64,000 nt of DNA from assembly GCF_002159265.1 (NCBI RefSeq), contig NZ_NFHG01000008.1, positions 1-64,000 of the forward strand. Reading direction: 5' to 3'. The translations under genes were made by a program, and so were the position numbers. The notes beneath the pieces are model-generated. The model searched no databases, was not told where the DNA came from, and saw only the letters and a list, made by a program, of their open reading frames with translations. Shown piece after piece: positions 42,747 through 51,394 of this stretch (position 1 is the stretch's first letter; each line of letters opens with the position of its first letter). This DNA comes from Flavonifractor sp. An82. Lineage in GTDB: Bacteria; Bacillota; Clostridia; Oscillospirales; Oscillospiraceae.

Positions 42747-45700
42747 ATCCTCAGGAACAAGTGCTGCGCCAGACCCTTGAAACCGGCGCCTTTACCACCA
42801 ATTTTCTGGTAGAGGCGGGGGCGGGCGCGGGAAAATCCCATACCATCTGCCAGCGCATCCTCCATCAGCTGGCTGGCGGCCATGTGCCCCCGGAGTCGGT
42901 GGTGGCCATCACCTTCACGGAGAAGGCCACCCTGGAGCTGAAGGAGAAGCTGGACGGGCAGGCCCTGGCCTATGACCGGGCCAACGGCACCCAGCTGGCC
43001 CAAAAGGTCCAGCAGGTCCACATCTCCACCATCCACAGCTTCTGCCAAAAGCTGCTCTCCCTCTTCCCTCTGGAGTCCGGCTGCCCCCTTTCCATGCAGG
43101 TGGCGGACGCCTCCCTCCAGCTGAGCCGGCAGCGGGCCTTCTTCCGCCGCCAGACCCTCCAGGACCCGGCGGGACGCTTTGCCGCCTTTGAGGCCTTCGG
43201 CACCAGCCGCCGGACCCTGGAAGACCTCTTTCTGGACGTGGTCAACGACCGGGAGAGCCAGCCGGTCTACGCCGACCCGGCAGACCCCGCCTCCGGCTTT
43301 GCCGCCCGGATGAAGGAGCTGGACGATCTTCTGGACGACGCCCATCAGACTCTTCACAGCAAGCTGGCCACCATGCCCGACGGGCCGGATCTGATGCCCA
43401 CTGCCCTCTGGGATGCGGTGTCGGCCGCCGCCCCCACGGCCGAGCAGAAGCTCACCCTCAAGCTGGCCCTGCTCCAGGCGGAAAAGGGGGATTCCTTCCG
43501 CATGAATCCCCTCTTCTTCACCGCCCAGCCTGCCGTGGCCCACGATCTGGCCCTGTTCCAGGCCTGTCTGACCTTCCAGGGCTATGAGGCCGCCGGAGAC
43601 GGCGACGGGCAGGCGGAGTGGGCCCGGGAGATTCTCTCCCTGGTCCCCCAGCCGCCCCTGAGGGCGGACGGCCTGCCCGACGCCGCGGCTCTGCTCAGCC
43701 GCCTGTCCTCCCTTTACATGGCCGCAGCCCAGTGTCTGTCTGCGCTGACCGTCTCCCATGCCCTGCCGGCCATCGCAGAGCTCAACCGCACGCTGGGCTA
43801 TGATCTGGCCCTGGCCGCGGTGGTCCCCGCCGCCCGGGACTTCCACGCCCGGCACGGGGAGGATGATGCCTGCTTCTTTGACGATCTGCTGATACGGGCC
43901 CGGGACCTGGTGCGGGATGTGCCAGCCGCCCGGGCGGTGCTCCGCCGCCGGTATCAGGTGTTCTATGTGGATGAGTTCCAGGACACTGACCCGGTGCAGG
44001 CACAGCTGTTTTTCCTGCTGACCCACGGCGCCGACGACGGCGAGAGGGACTGGACCCGCTGCCGCCCTGCCCCGGGCAGTCTGTTCCTGGTGGGCGACCC
44101 CAAGCAGGCCATCTACCGTTTCCGGGGGGCCGACCTGGACATCTACAAGCAGGTCAAGGGCCTGTTTCTCCAGTCCCCCAATCCCATCGGCCGGGTGGTG
44201 GAACTCAAGACCAACTTCCGCAGCAACGCCCAGATCTGTTCCTTTGTGGATCAGGTCTTCGGGCCCCGCAAGCGGAAGGGCCAGCCCATCCTCACACCGT
44301 CGGAACAGGAAAACAATCGCACCAATCCCAAGGTAGGCAAGACCCTGGACAACGGTCTCTATCAGGCGGGCTACACCGCCATGGAGGCGGAACAGGGGGA
44401 CGCCGGGCGGCCCATGGTCTTCCGCTACCCCAACTTTGGCGACAAGAACGACCGGCTGGCGGAAGACAGCCTCAAGCTGGCCCGGTTCATCCGCCATGCC
44501 GTATCCGGTAACCATACCCTGCGGGACCGCAAGGGCAATCCGGTCCCCATCCGGTTTGGAGATTTTCTCATCCTCACCCGCACCAAGAGGGCCTGCCAAC
44601 GCTATCTGGACGCTCTGTCCGCCCTGGGCATCCCGGTCTCCTTCGCGGGAGAGCGGCAGCTGTCCCAGGTGCCCCCGGTGGCCCGGCTGGCCGCCCACCT
44701 GCGCTACCTGCTGGACCCGGACAACGAGGTGCTCCTCACCCGGCTGCTGATGGAGTGCTATGGCTTTGACAAGCTGGACCAGCTGCCCGCCCTGCGGAAG
44801 GAGGCTCAGTGCCCCCTCACCCGGCTGGTCTCATGGCCGGAGAAGCGGCAGGCCCTGACCGGCGGCAGCTTTGATCCGCTGCTGGGAGTGCTGGACCATC
44901 TGGCCCGGCTACTGTCTCTCCGCCATACCCTGCCTCCCGCCGCCTTCCTGGAGCATCTGGCAGCGGAGGGGGAAGGTCTGCTCCTGCCCGGCGATCCCAC
45001 CGATCCCCTGGTGCGGCAGAGCTGGTACGTCTGCCTGGAGCAGTTTTTACAGCTGGCCCGCCAGTGCCCCTGGACCGACTTTGCCCGGGCGGCCCGATAC
45101 GCCCTGGAGATCAGCCAGACGGCGGTGGAGCGGGAGCTGTCCCTGACGCCGGGAGAGGACCGGGTACGGGTGATGAACCTCCACAAAGCCAAGGGTCTGG
45201 AGGGCAAGATCGTCATTCTGGCTCTGGACGGCCCAGGCCGGATCTCCATTTCCCGCACCAGTCAGGTGGACGGCAGCGGCGTCCGGAAGGGCTACTATAC
45301 CGTCCGGCGGCGGACCGCCGATGGATACACCCTGTCCCTGTACGCTCCGCAGGACTGGGGCCAGCTCTCCCAGCCGGAGAGCTGCCACAACAAGGCCGAG
45401 CAGGTCCGCCTGCGCTATGTGGCCGCCACCCGGGCCAAGCAGCTGCTGCTCATTGCCAGCGGAGACCCCACCGGCGCCAAGCCGGACGGCAAGATCAATG
45501 CCTGGGCCGAGCTGGCCAAGGAGGCCTCCAACCTGCCCCCGGCCGGCGATTCCTTCTGGGGGGATCTGTTCCAGCCTCTGGCCCAGGACGCTCTGTCCGC
45601 CCCTCCGCCCCCGCCTATACTTCAGGCCCAGCCTGCTTTCCAGGACCGGTCCGGCCAGCTGTCCGCCCTCATCACGGAGGCCAGCCGGACCACCCTGGCC

Positions 45701-46459
45701 CACATCAGCCCCAGCGCCCTGGACAAGAGCCACCCGGTCCACCTCTCCCCCGATCCGGAGGAGGTCACTCCGCCCCCTCCGGCGTCCGACGACAGCCCGG
45801 CGGAGCCCGCCGCCGCCGGCCCCATGGGGGCCGACTGGGGCACCATGGTCCACCGGGCCATGGAGTTTTACGTCAATGCCCGGCCCGCCGGGCCCACCGA
45901 GGCCCTGCCCCTCATCCGCCGGGCGGTAACAGAGGTGCTGCCCTCCCCCCGGTTCACCGGGCAGCAGATCGCCCTGTTCTTCGGCGGTCACCCCCCCGCA
46001 GACTACGATACCGGGGTGGAGCAGCTGGCAGGGGCTATCGTCAAGGCCACCGCCTTCTGGTTTGACCCCGCCTCCCCCCTGCGCAAGCTGGCAGAGGGTC
46101 AGTGCTTTGCGGAGTATCCCTTCCATCTCCGGCTCACTGACCCCAGTGAGCCCCTGTACCACTACATCCGCAGCCGTCTGAAGGATGTGACCGACGACCC
46201 TGACGTGCTGTCGGTATCCGGTATTCTGGATCTGGCGGTACTGGCGGAGGGACAGTGGCATATTGTGGACTACAAGACCGACCACATCCGCACCGGAGAA
46301 AGCCCGGAAGAGTACCGAGCCCGGCTGGCAGGAGAATATGCCGCTCAGCTCCAGGCCTACATCCAGATCCTGGCCCGGCTCACCGGCCTGCCGGTGGCCG
46401 ACGCCCAGCTGTGCGCCATCCCCCTGGGAGGCGACTTCATCCCCATTCCATTGGAATAA
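42743..46459 (+). CDS. addA: AddA-like UvrD/RecB family helicase-nuclease
   Basis: A 1238-residue SF1A helicase with C-terminal nuclease. Motif I is EAGAGAGKSHTI (about 24-35), motif II VFYVDEFQDTDPVQ, motif III LVGDPKQAIYRFRGAD, motif V VMNLHKAKGLEG and motif VI RLRYVAATRAKQ. The RecB-type nuclease signature WHIVDYKTDH lies near residue 1173, after a linker rich in Pro and Ala. It pairs with AddB to unwind and degrade DNA ends before RecA loading. It is translationally coupled to addB and ends at a bidirectional terminator. Confidence 0.93.
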   Translation: MNPQEQVLRQTLETGAFTTNFLVEAGAGAGKSHTICQRILHQLAGGHVPPESVVAITFTEKATLELKEKLDGQALAYDRANGTQLAQKVQQVHISTIHSFCQKLLSLFPLESGCPLSMQVADASLQLSRQRAFFRRQTLQDPAGRFAAFEAFGTSRRTLEDLFLDVVNDRESQPVYADPADPASGFAARMKELDDLLDDAHQTLHSKLATMPDGPDLMPTALWDAVSAAAPTAEQKLTLKLALLQAEKGDSFRMNPLFFTAQPAVAHDLALFQACLTFQGYEAAGDGDGQAEWAREILSLVPQPPLRADGLPDAAALLSRLSSLYMAAAQCLSALTVSHALPAIAELNRTLGYDLALAAVVPAARDFHARHGEDDACFFDDLLIRARDLVRDVPAARAVLRRRYQVFYVDEFQDTDPVQAQLFFLLTHGADDGERDWTRCRPAPGSLFLVGDPKQAIYRFRGADLDIYKQVKGLFLQSPNPIGRVVELKTNFRSNAQICSFVDQVFGPRKRKGQPILTPSEQENNRTNPKVGKTLDNGLYQAGYTAMEAEQGDAGRPMVFRYPNFGDKNDRLAEDSLKLARFIRHAVSGNHTLRDRKGNPVPIRFGDFLILTRTKRACQRYLDALSALGIPVSFAGERQLSQVPPVARLAAHLRYLLDPDNEVLLTRLLMECYGFDKLDQLPALRKEAQCPLTRLVSWPEKRQALTGGSFDPLLGVLDHLARLLSLRHTLPPAAFLEHLAAEGEGLLLPGDPTDPLVRQSWYVCLEQFLQLARQCPWTDFARAARYALEISQTAVERELSLTPGEDRVRVMNLHKAKGLEGKIVILALDGPGRISISRTSQVDGSGVRKGYYTVRRRTADGYTLSLYAPQDWGQLSQPESCHNKAEQVRLRYVAATRAKQLLLIASGDPTGAKPDGKINAWAELAKEASNLPPAGDSFWGDLFQPLAQDALSAPPPPPILQAQPAFQDRSGQLSALITEASRTTLAHISPSALDKSHPVHLSPDPEEVTPPPPASDDSPAEPAAAGPMGADWGTMVHRAMEFYVNARPAGPTEALPLIRRAVTEVLPSPRFTGQQIALFFGGHPPADYDTGVEQLAGAIVKATAFWFDPASPLRKLAEGQCFAEYPFHLRLTDPSEPLYHYIRSRLKDVTDDPDVLSVSGILDLAVLAEGQWHIVDYKTDHIRTGESPEEYRARLAGEYAAQLQAYIQILARLTGLPVADAQLCAIPLGGDFIPIPLE

Positions 46460-46465
46460 ACCACA

Positions 46466-46504
46466 ACAAAAATGCCTGTCCCATTGGGGGACAGGCATTT
46501 TTGT
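46466..46504. terminator. Bidirectional terminator between addA and clpP
   Basis: ACAAAAATGCCTGTCCC (46466-46482) and GGGACAGGCATTTTTGT (46488-46504) form a 17-bp perfect stem with A and T runs on both flanks. Confidence 0.92.
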
Positions 46505-46511
46505 CGTTCTG

Positions 46512-47078
46512 TTACAGCACTTGATCGGCCAGGCCGTAGACCACCGCCTCACCGGCCTCAAAGAAGTGGTCCCGGTCCATATCCTCCGCCACCGTCTCCG
46601 CCGGCTTTCCGGTATAACCCGCCAGCAGTCCCGCCAGACGGGCCCGGGTACGCTCCAGATGCCGGGCGTGGATGAGCACGTCAGAGGCCTGACCGCCGGT
46701 GCCCCCCAGTGGCTGGTGGATCATCACCTCGGCGTTGGGGAGTACCCGGCGCTTGCCCCGGGTCCCCGCCGCCAGCAGCACCGCACCCATAGAGGCGGCC
46801 AGACCCACCCCGATGGTGGCCACATCACAGCGGATGTGCTCCATGGTGTCCAGAATGGCCAGGCCGGCAGTCACCGAACCGCCGGGGCTGTTGATATAGA
46901 GGGAGATGTCTCGGCCGGGGTCCTGGGCCTCCAGATAGAGCAGCTGGGCCACCACAGCGGCGGCGGTCTCGTCGGTGATCTCCCCGGTGAGGAGCACCAC
47001 CCGGTCCTTCAGCAGGCGGGAAAAGATATCGTATCCTCGCCCCTCCTTTTCCTCAATCACATAGGGCATGGTCAGCAT
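46512..47078 (-). CDS. clpP: ClpP-family serine protease
   Basis: A 188-residue protease subunit. The nucleophile is the Ser in GVGLAASMGAVLLAAGT, with the His in AEVMIHQPLGG and the Asp in EDMDRDHFFEAGEAVVYGLAD. The start at 47078 has AAGGAGG upstream. It lacks the propeptide-like extension some homologues have and is somewhat divergent (TRGKRRVLPNAE). It lies alone on the minus strand among plus-strand genes; it may be a second ClpP beside the one usually next to tig-clpX. Confidence 0.9.
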   Translation of the reverse strand: MLTMPYVIEEKEGRGYDIFSRLLKDRVVLLTGEITDETAAAVVAQLLYLEAQDPGRDISLYINSPGGSVTAGLAILDTMEHIRCDVATIGVGLAASMGAVLLAAGTRGKRRVLPNAEVMIHQPLGGTGGQASDVLIHARHLERTRARLAGLLAGYTGKPAETVAEDMDRDHFFEAGEAVVYGLADQVL

Positions 47079-47130
47079 GGTATCAGCCTCCTTTGAATTG
47101 TCAGCCCCAGTATACCGCCCGGCCCGCTGC

Positions 47131-47169
47131 AAATTTTATGAGCTCATCGCCGAAATGCTCGTAAAATTT
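47131..47169. promoter_or_regulatory. Inverted repeat between clpP and the ankyrin-like gene
   Basis: AAATTTTATGAGC (47131-47143) and GCTCGTAAAATTT (47157-47169) are inverted repeats with one mismatch. Both arms contain AAAATT, 17 bases from TATACT (clpP side) and TAAGAT (plus side). It could be a shared operator for divergent promoters; the CtsR heptad repeat is absent. Confidence 0.5.
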
Positions 47170-47215
47170 GTATCCAGCGGCCTGCTAAGATAGGGGCACA
47201 CAGGAGGTGAACGCC

Positions 47216-48571
47216 ATGGGGTCCTTTGACTCTATCCTTGATTCTTTTCCCTTGTGGCACGGCTGCGACTCCCCGCTGGTAAAAGCCCTGCAGCAGAAAA
47301 ACTACCCTGCCATCTACGCCGCCCTACGCAGGCTGGATGGTCCGTTGAAAGACGATGCCTTCCCCGCCTTCTTCTGCGCGCTCTTCTGCAGCGTCCGGGC
47401 CTTTCAGGCCGTGATGGAGCACTGCTCCCCCAAGGAGCTCTCCGCCAGCCTGTGCAGCACATCGCTTCTGAACGGCCTCTCCCCACCTGGACACAGCATG
47501 CCTGACAACACCTGGTGGAGCGCCGTGAATCTGGCCGCCTATCTGGACAAGCCGGAGGCGCTGGACCTGCTGCTGAAGGCGGGCTGTTCCCCCAACCGGG
47601 CGTCCGGATGCACCTATTCCCCCCTGGAGGCCGCCGTGCTGGGCCGCTCTTTGAAATGTACCCAGCGTCTGCTGGAGGAGCCGGGGCTGAATACCACCGT
47701 TACCAAAACTCTGCTGACGCTGTGGGCACAGACCGAGCAGGCGGACCCTCTGCTGGACTGGTGCTGTCAGCTGCTGTGCGGTCCCCTGCTGGGGCAGGAG
47801 TACTCTCCCTTTGGCCCCCCGCCGCTGCCCCCCGGCCTCACGGTGGCCCACACCGCCCAGATGGGAAACCTGCCCCTTACCCTCCGTCTGTGCAGGGAGA
47901 GACCGGTGGAGCTCCGCCATGGAAGCGACGCCATGGCCCACATCTTCTCCATCTGTATCTGCCGTCTGAAAGCACGCTCCGATACCGATACTCTCACGGA
48001 TGATGCTTCATCTTCTCTGTGGGAGGTGACCGACGCCCTGCTGCAGGCCTGCCCCACGCTGCTGCGGCGTGAGATTCCCCGGCGCCTGCTGGTACACCTG
48101 GCCCTGGCTCACCCGGAAGGGATCCCACCCATACTGGCCCCCTGGCTGGACCGGATGCCGGGCCGTCTGGTGGTCATGGACCCCCGGGAGGATCAGGCTT
48201 TTCTCACCGCCTGCATGGATGGACGCTGGGCGGAACGGTTTGGCTCGGAGCTCACCCCCGCCCTCAAGCGCAGCTGCAGCTTCCCGAATCCGGAGTGGTT
48301 TGAATGCGGAACCCTGTCCCAGCACCTGGCCTGCTGCAAAATCTGCGGCAAGCCGCCCAAGGGCGCGCTGAGCGCTCTGGCCAAATCCGCCCTCACCGAT
48401 CTGTCCGCCCAGGAGCTGGCACAGCAGCTGCTGCCCGGCAGGCTGCTGGACGGTGAGGACCCGATGCTGCTGCTCCAGGCCTTGGAGGAAGACGAGGCTA
48501 TCGTAGACAAGCGGGCCGCCGTGCTGGCCCTGCACACCAAAAAGGAGGAGGCGGACCCCTATGACCTCTAA
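47216..48571 (+). CDS. Ankyrin-repeat-like protein of unknown function
   Basis: A 451-residue soluble protein. Two ankyrin-like repeats are visible at about 100-165 (AVNLAAYLDKPEALDLLLKAGCSPN and YSPLEAAVLGRSLKCTQRLLEE); the rest is helical and Leu-rich, with a CKICGKPP stretch near residue 378. No catalytic motif is seen. The ATG at 47216 is chosen because the GTG 9 bases earlier lies inside the ribosome binding site AGGAGGTGA. It overlaps the VWA gene by 11 bases and is first in the four-gene AAA+/VWA operon. Probably an adaptor; not a family I can name. Confidence 0.75.
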   Translation: MGSFDSILDSFPLWHGCDSPLVKALQQKNYPAIYAALRRLDGPLKDDAFPAFFCALFCSVRAFQAVMEHCSPKELSASLCSTSLLNGLSPPGHSMPDNTWWSAVNLAAYLDKPEALDLLLKAGCSPNRASGCTYSPLEAAVLGRSLKCTQRLLEEPGLNTTVTKTLLTLWAQTEQADPLLDWCCQLLCGPLLGQEYSPFGPPPLPPGLTVAHTAQMGNLPLTLRLCRERPVELRHGSDAMAHIFSICICRLKARSDTDTLTDDASSSLWEVTDALLQACPTLLRREIPRRLLVHLALAHPEGIPPILAPWLDRMPGRLVVMDPREDQAFLTACMDGRWAERFGSELTPALKRSCSFPNPEWFECGTLSQHLACCKICGKPPKGALSALAKSALTDLSAQELAQQLLPGRLLDGEDPMLLLQALEEDEAIVDKRAAVLALHTKKEEADPYDL

Positions 48572-49922
48572 CTCCACCGACCAGGACGCCCTGGCCCGGA
48601 AGATCCTCTATTTCTCCCGCCGGCGGCTCTCCCACCTGGTCCCCGCCCTGCTGCCCGCCCTCTACGCCCTGAAAGACAGGTTCCGAGACACCCCCGGTCC
48701 CCTGTCCACCGACGGACGGTTTCTGGACTACCATCCCGAGCAGGTCATCCGGGATTTTCGGGCCCGGCGGGATAGCCCGGCCCTTCAGCTGCTCCATGTG
48801 ACCCTCCACTGTCTGCTGGGCCACCTGCCCGCACGAAGGGAGCAGGCCGACCCCATCCTGCTGGACGTGGCGGCCGACATCCGGGTAAACGCACTGGCCC
48901 AAGCCCTGGTCGGTTCTTCCTTTTCAGTGGATGCGCGCCGGGACAGCTTTGATGATCTGTTGTTCTGGTTCCAGATCGGACAGGCGGCGGACCGATGCAA
49001 TCAACCGGGCACCCTTACTGCCCTGTGTACCGCTCTTCAAGGCGATGAGCAGACCAGGAGTGTACTGCTCAGTTGCGCCTCTCTCTATGCTGTGGACGAC
49101 CACACCCTCTGGCATCCGTCCGCACCGGTCCTCCCAGGCAGCGGCGGTAAGGATATCACGGACCAGGACGCCCCTGACTGGGACAGCCTGCTGTGTCAGT
49201 TTGGGAAATCGCTGCCCAGCCAGCACTGGGGCATCCTCCCCGATTTTCTCACGAAGGCCATACGACCCGCCCCCAAAAATCAGATCTCCTACCGTTACTT
49301 TCTGCGGCGGTTTGCCGCTCCCCGGGAAAATCTGCATACCGATCCGGACTCCATTGACGCCAAATGGTACCATCTTGGACTGTCCCTGTACGGGGACCTG
49401 CCCATTCTGGAGCCCTGCGAGGTGTGCGACCGGCCCACCCCTGACCAGCTGGTCATTGCGCTGGACACCTCCGGCTCCTGCGGGGGAGAAATCTGTGCCC
49501 GCTTTCTGCGGGAGACCCTCAACCTGCTGCGGGACGTCACCGGCGGCTGCCCCTCCTTCCGCATCCTGCTGCTCCAGTGTGACTGCCAGATCCAGAAGGA
49601 GCTGCTGCTGGAGCATGCCGACCAGCTGGACTCCTTTTTGTCCGACTTTACCCCTCAGGGCTTTGGAGGCACCGATTTCTGCCCGGTGTTTCAGCGGGTA
49701 GAGGAATTGCGCCAGAGCGGGCGTTTTCACAAGGTAAGGGGGCTGCTCTACCTCTCCGACGGCTTCGGAACCTTCCCCCAAGCGCAGCCAGATTACCCTG
49801 TGACCTTCCTCATCCCCCGGGAGCAGGATCAGCCCATCACCCTGGAGCCCAGCCTTCCCGACTGGGTCACCCCTCTGTGGCTGGATATGAAACAAAATAT
49901 TGTTCAGGAGGCACGAGCATGA
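48561..49922 (+). CDS. VWA-like DUF2201-type protein with altered metallopeptidase motif
   Basis: A 453-residue protein. The N-terminal half matches the DUF2201 pattern: LLHVTLHCLLGH followed by DVAADIRVNALAQ. Here H79, H83 and H88 are kept but the residue after the first His, normally Glu in HExxH, is Val, so peptidase activity is unlikely. The C-terminal VWA fold has the MIDAS motif DTSGS at about 302-306 and a later FGGTDFCPVF carrying the Thr/Asp ligands. It overlaps the ankyrin gene and, by 4 bases, the MoxR gene. VWA proteins act with MoxR ATPases in metal insertion or complex assembly. Confidence 0.88.
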   Translation: MTSNSTDQDALARKILYFSRRRLSHLVPALLPALYALKDRFRDTPGPLSTDGRFLDYHPEQVIRDFRARRDSPALQLLHVTLHCLLGHLPARREQADPILLDVAADIRVNALAQALVGSSFSVDARRDSFDDLLFWFQIGQAADRCNQPGTLTALCTALQGDEQTRSVLLSCASLYAVDDHTLWHPSAPVLPGSGGKDITDQDAPDWDSLLCQFGKSLPSQHWGILPDFLTKAIRPAPKNQISYRYFLRRFAAPRENLHTDPDSIDAKWYHLGLSLYGDLPILEPCEVCDRPTPDQLVIALDTSGSCGGEICARFLRETLNLLRDVTGGCPSFRILLLQCDCQIQKELLLEHADQLDSFLSDFTPQGFGGTDFCPVFQRVEELRQSGRFHKVRGLLYLSDGFGTFPQAQPDYPVTFLIPREQDQPITLEPSLPDWVTPLWLDMKQNIVQEARA

Positions 49923-51394
49923 AAAGTCAGGTCATTCAGCCTGTAACCATCGACCAGGCCAAGCATACCATTGCCCAGGCTGCCCGCATCTATTTCCGCC
50001 GGGACAGCCAGGGCCGCTATCTCATCAACCGGCGGCGGGCCCGCCCCATCTGCCTCATGGGCCCCGCCGGCGTGGGCAAGACTGAGATCGTCCGCCAGGT
50101 GGCCCAGGAGCAAGGCCTGGCCTTTCTCTCCTACTCGGTCACCCATCACACCCGCCAGTCCATCATCGGCCTGCCCCGGCTGGTGGACGGAACGGTGGAC
50201 GGTCGGTCCGTCTCCATGACCGAGTGCACCATGAGCGAGATCATTGCCCAGGTCCACCGCACCATGGAGGAAACTGGAACACCGGAGGGCATCCTCTTTC
50301 TGGACGAATTCAACTGCGCCTCCGAGTCCCTGCGGCCCATCCTGCTCCAGCTTCTTCAGGACAAGTCCTTCGGTCCCCACCCCATCCCTGATGGCTGGAT
50401 GCTGGTGCTGGCGGGCAACCCGCCGGAATATAACCTGGGAGCGGGGGACCTGGACCCGGTGACCGCCGACCGGCTGCGGCTGCTTCACATCCAGCCCGAC
50501 TACCAGGCCTGGCGGGCCTACATGAAGACCCGGGAGGTCCATCCCATGGTGCTCTCCTACCTGGACACCCACCGGGACCACTTCTATCTCTGCAAGCATG
50601 AGGAGGAGGGCACCGCCCTGGTCACCGCCCGGGCCTGGGAGGATCTGTCCCTGATGCTCCGCTGTCTGGAGGAGGAGGGCCAGGGGCCCGACCTGGCGCT
50701 GACCGCCCAGTACCTCCAGTCCGGCGAGGTGGCCCGCTCCTTCTTCCGGTATTGGAGCCAGTATGCCGCCCTCAGCGCCTCCCATCTGCTGGAGGATATC
50801 CTGTCCGGCTCGCCCCAGGCCCTGCAAAAGCTCCGGGATCTGACCCCCGACCAATGCTGGAGCACGGTATCCGCCCTGCTGAACCGGCTGGATGGCATGG
50901 CCCGACAGGCAGCTGAGCTGGACACCTTCACCGCCGCCGTCCATCAGGTCCTGTTTCCCCTGCGGCAGCTGCCGGAGGAGGAGCGTCCCCTCCAGCTGGC
51001 CCAGCAGGCTCCCGCCGTCACCCACCTGGCCGCCCGTCAGTTCCTGCTGGACGGCGTCCGCACCCTGAACGATCAGGGCTGGGAGGTGCTGACGGAGCAA
51101 TTCCGCACCCAGCTGCGCCAGCCCAGAGAGGAAGCCTTTCAAAAGACGGCTTCCGCTGTGGAGCAGGCCATTGCGGTCTGCCGCAGGGCTCTGGAGGGCA
51201 CGCCCCACCTGGAATTTCTCCTGCAGGGGCTGTGCAATTCCGCCCCCTTGAGCCAAATCCTGCTGACCGGCGACCATCCCCAGTTCCGGCAGCTCTACCA
51301 GGACACCTGCTTTGACGAGGAGGCGGCGGCTCAGGCCCTGACCCGGCAAACCCGCCGACTTGCCCGCCAAAAGAAGAAGGAGGAGATCGCATGA
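49919..51394 (+). CDS. MoxR-type AAA+ ATPase
   Basis: A 491-residue ATPase. Walker A GPAGVGKTEIV is at about 47-57, Walker B GILFLDEFNCA at about 123-133, sensor-1 VLAGNPPEYN and the arginine DPVTADRLRLLHI follow, the order of MoxR/AAA_5 proteins. The C-terminal 200 residues are helical and specific to this group. The start at 49919 has AGGAGG 8 bases upstream and overlaps the VWA gene stop. With the VWA protein it resembles the RavA-ViaA pair in outline. Its stop overlaps the next gene as ATGA. Confidence 0.9.
   Translation: MKSQVIQPVTIDQAKHTIAQAARIYFRRDSQGRYLINRRRARPICLMGPAGVGKTEIVRQVAQEQGLAFLSYSVTHHTRQSIIGLPRLVDGTVDGRSVSMTECTMSEIIAQVHRTMEETGTPEGILFLDEFNCASESLRPILLQLLQDKSFGPHPIPDGWMLVLAGNPPEYNLGAGDLDPVTADRLRLLHIQPDYQAWRAYMKTREVHPMVLSYLDTHRDHFYLCKHEEEGTALVTARAWEDLSLMLRCLEEEGQGPDLALTAQYLQSGEVARSFFRYWSQYAALSASHLLEDILSGSPQALQKLRDLTPDQCWSTVSALLNRLDGMARQAAELDTFTAAVHQVLFPLRQLPEEERPLQLAQQAPAVTHLAARQFLLDGVRTLNDQGWEVLTEQFRTQLRQPREEAFQKTASAVEQAIAVCRRALEGTPHLEFLLQGLCNSAPLSQILLTGDHPQFRQLYQDTCFDEEAAAQALTRQTRRLARQKKKEEIA

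Noticed and set aside
42728-44698. 656-codon minus-strand open frame opposite addA
   Set aside because: Composition is typical of an antisense shadow; addA motifs on the other strand are unambiguous.
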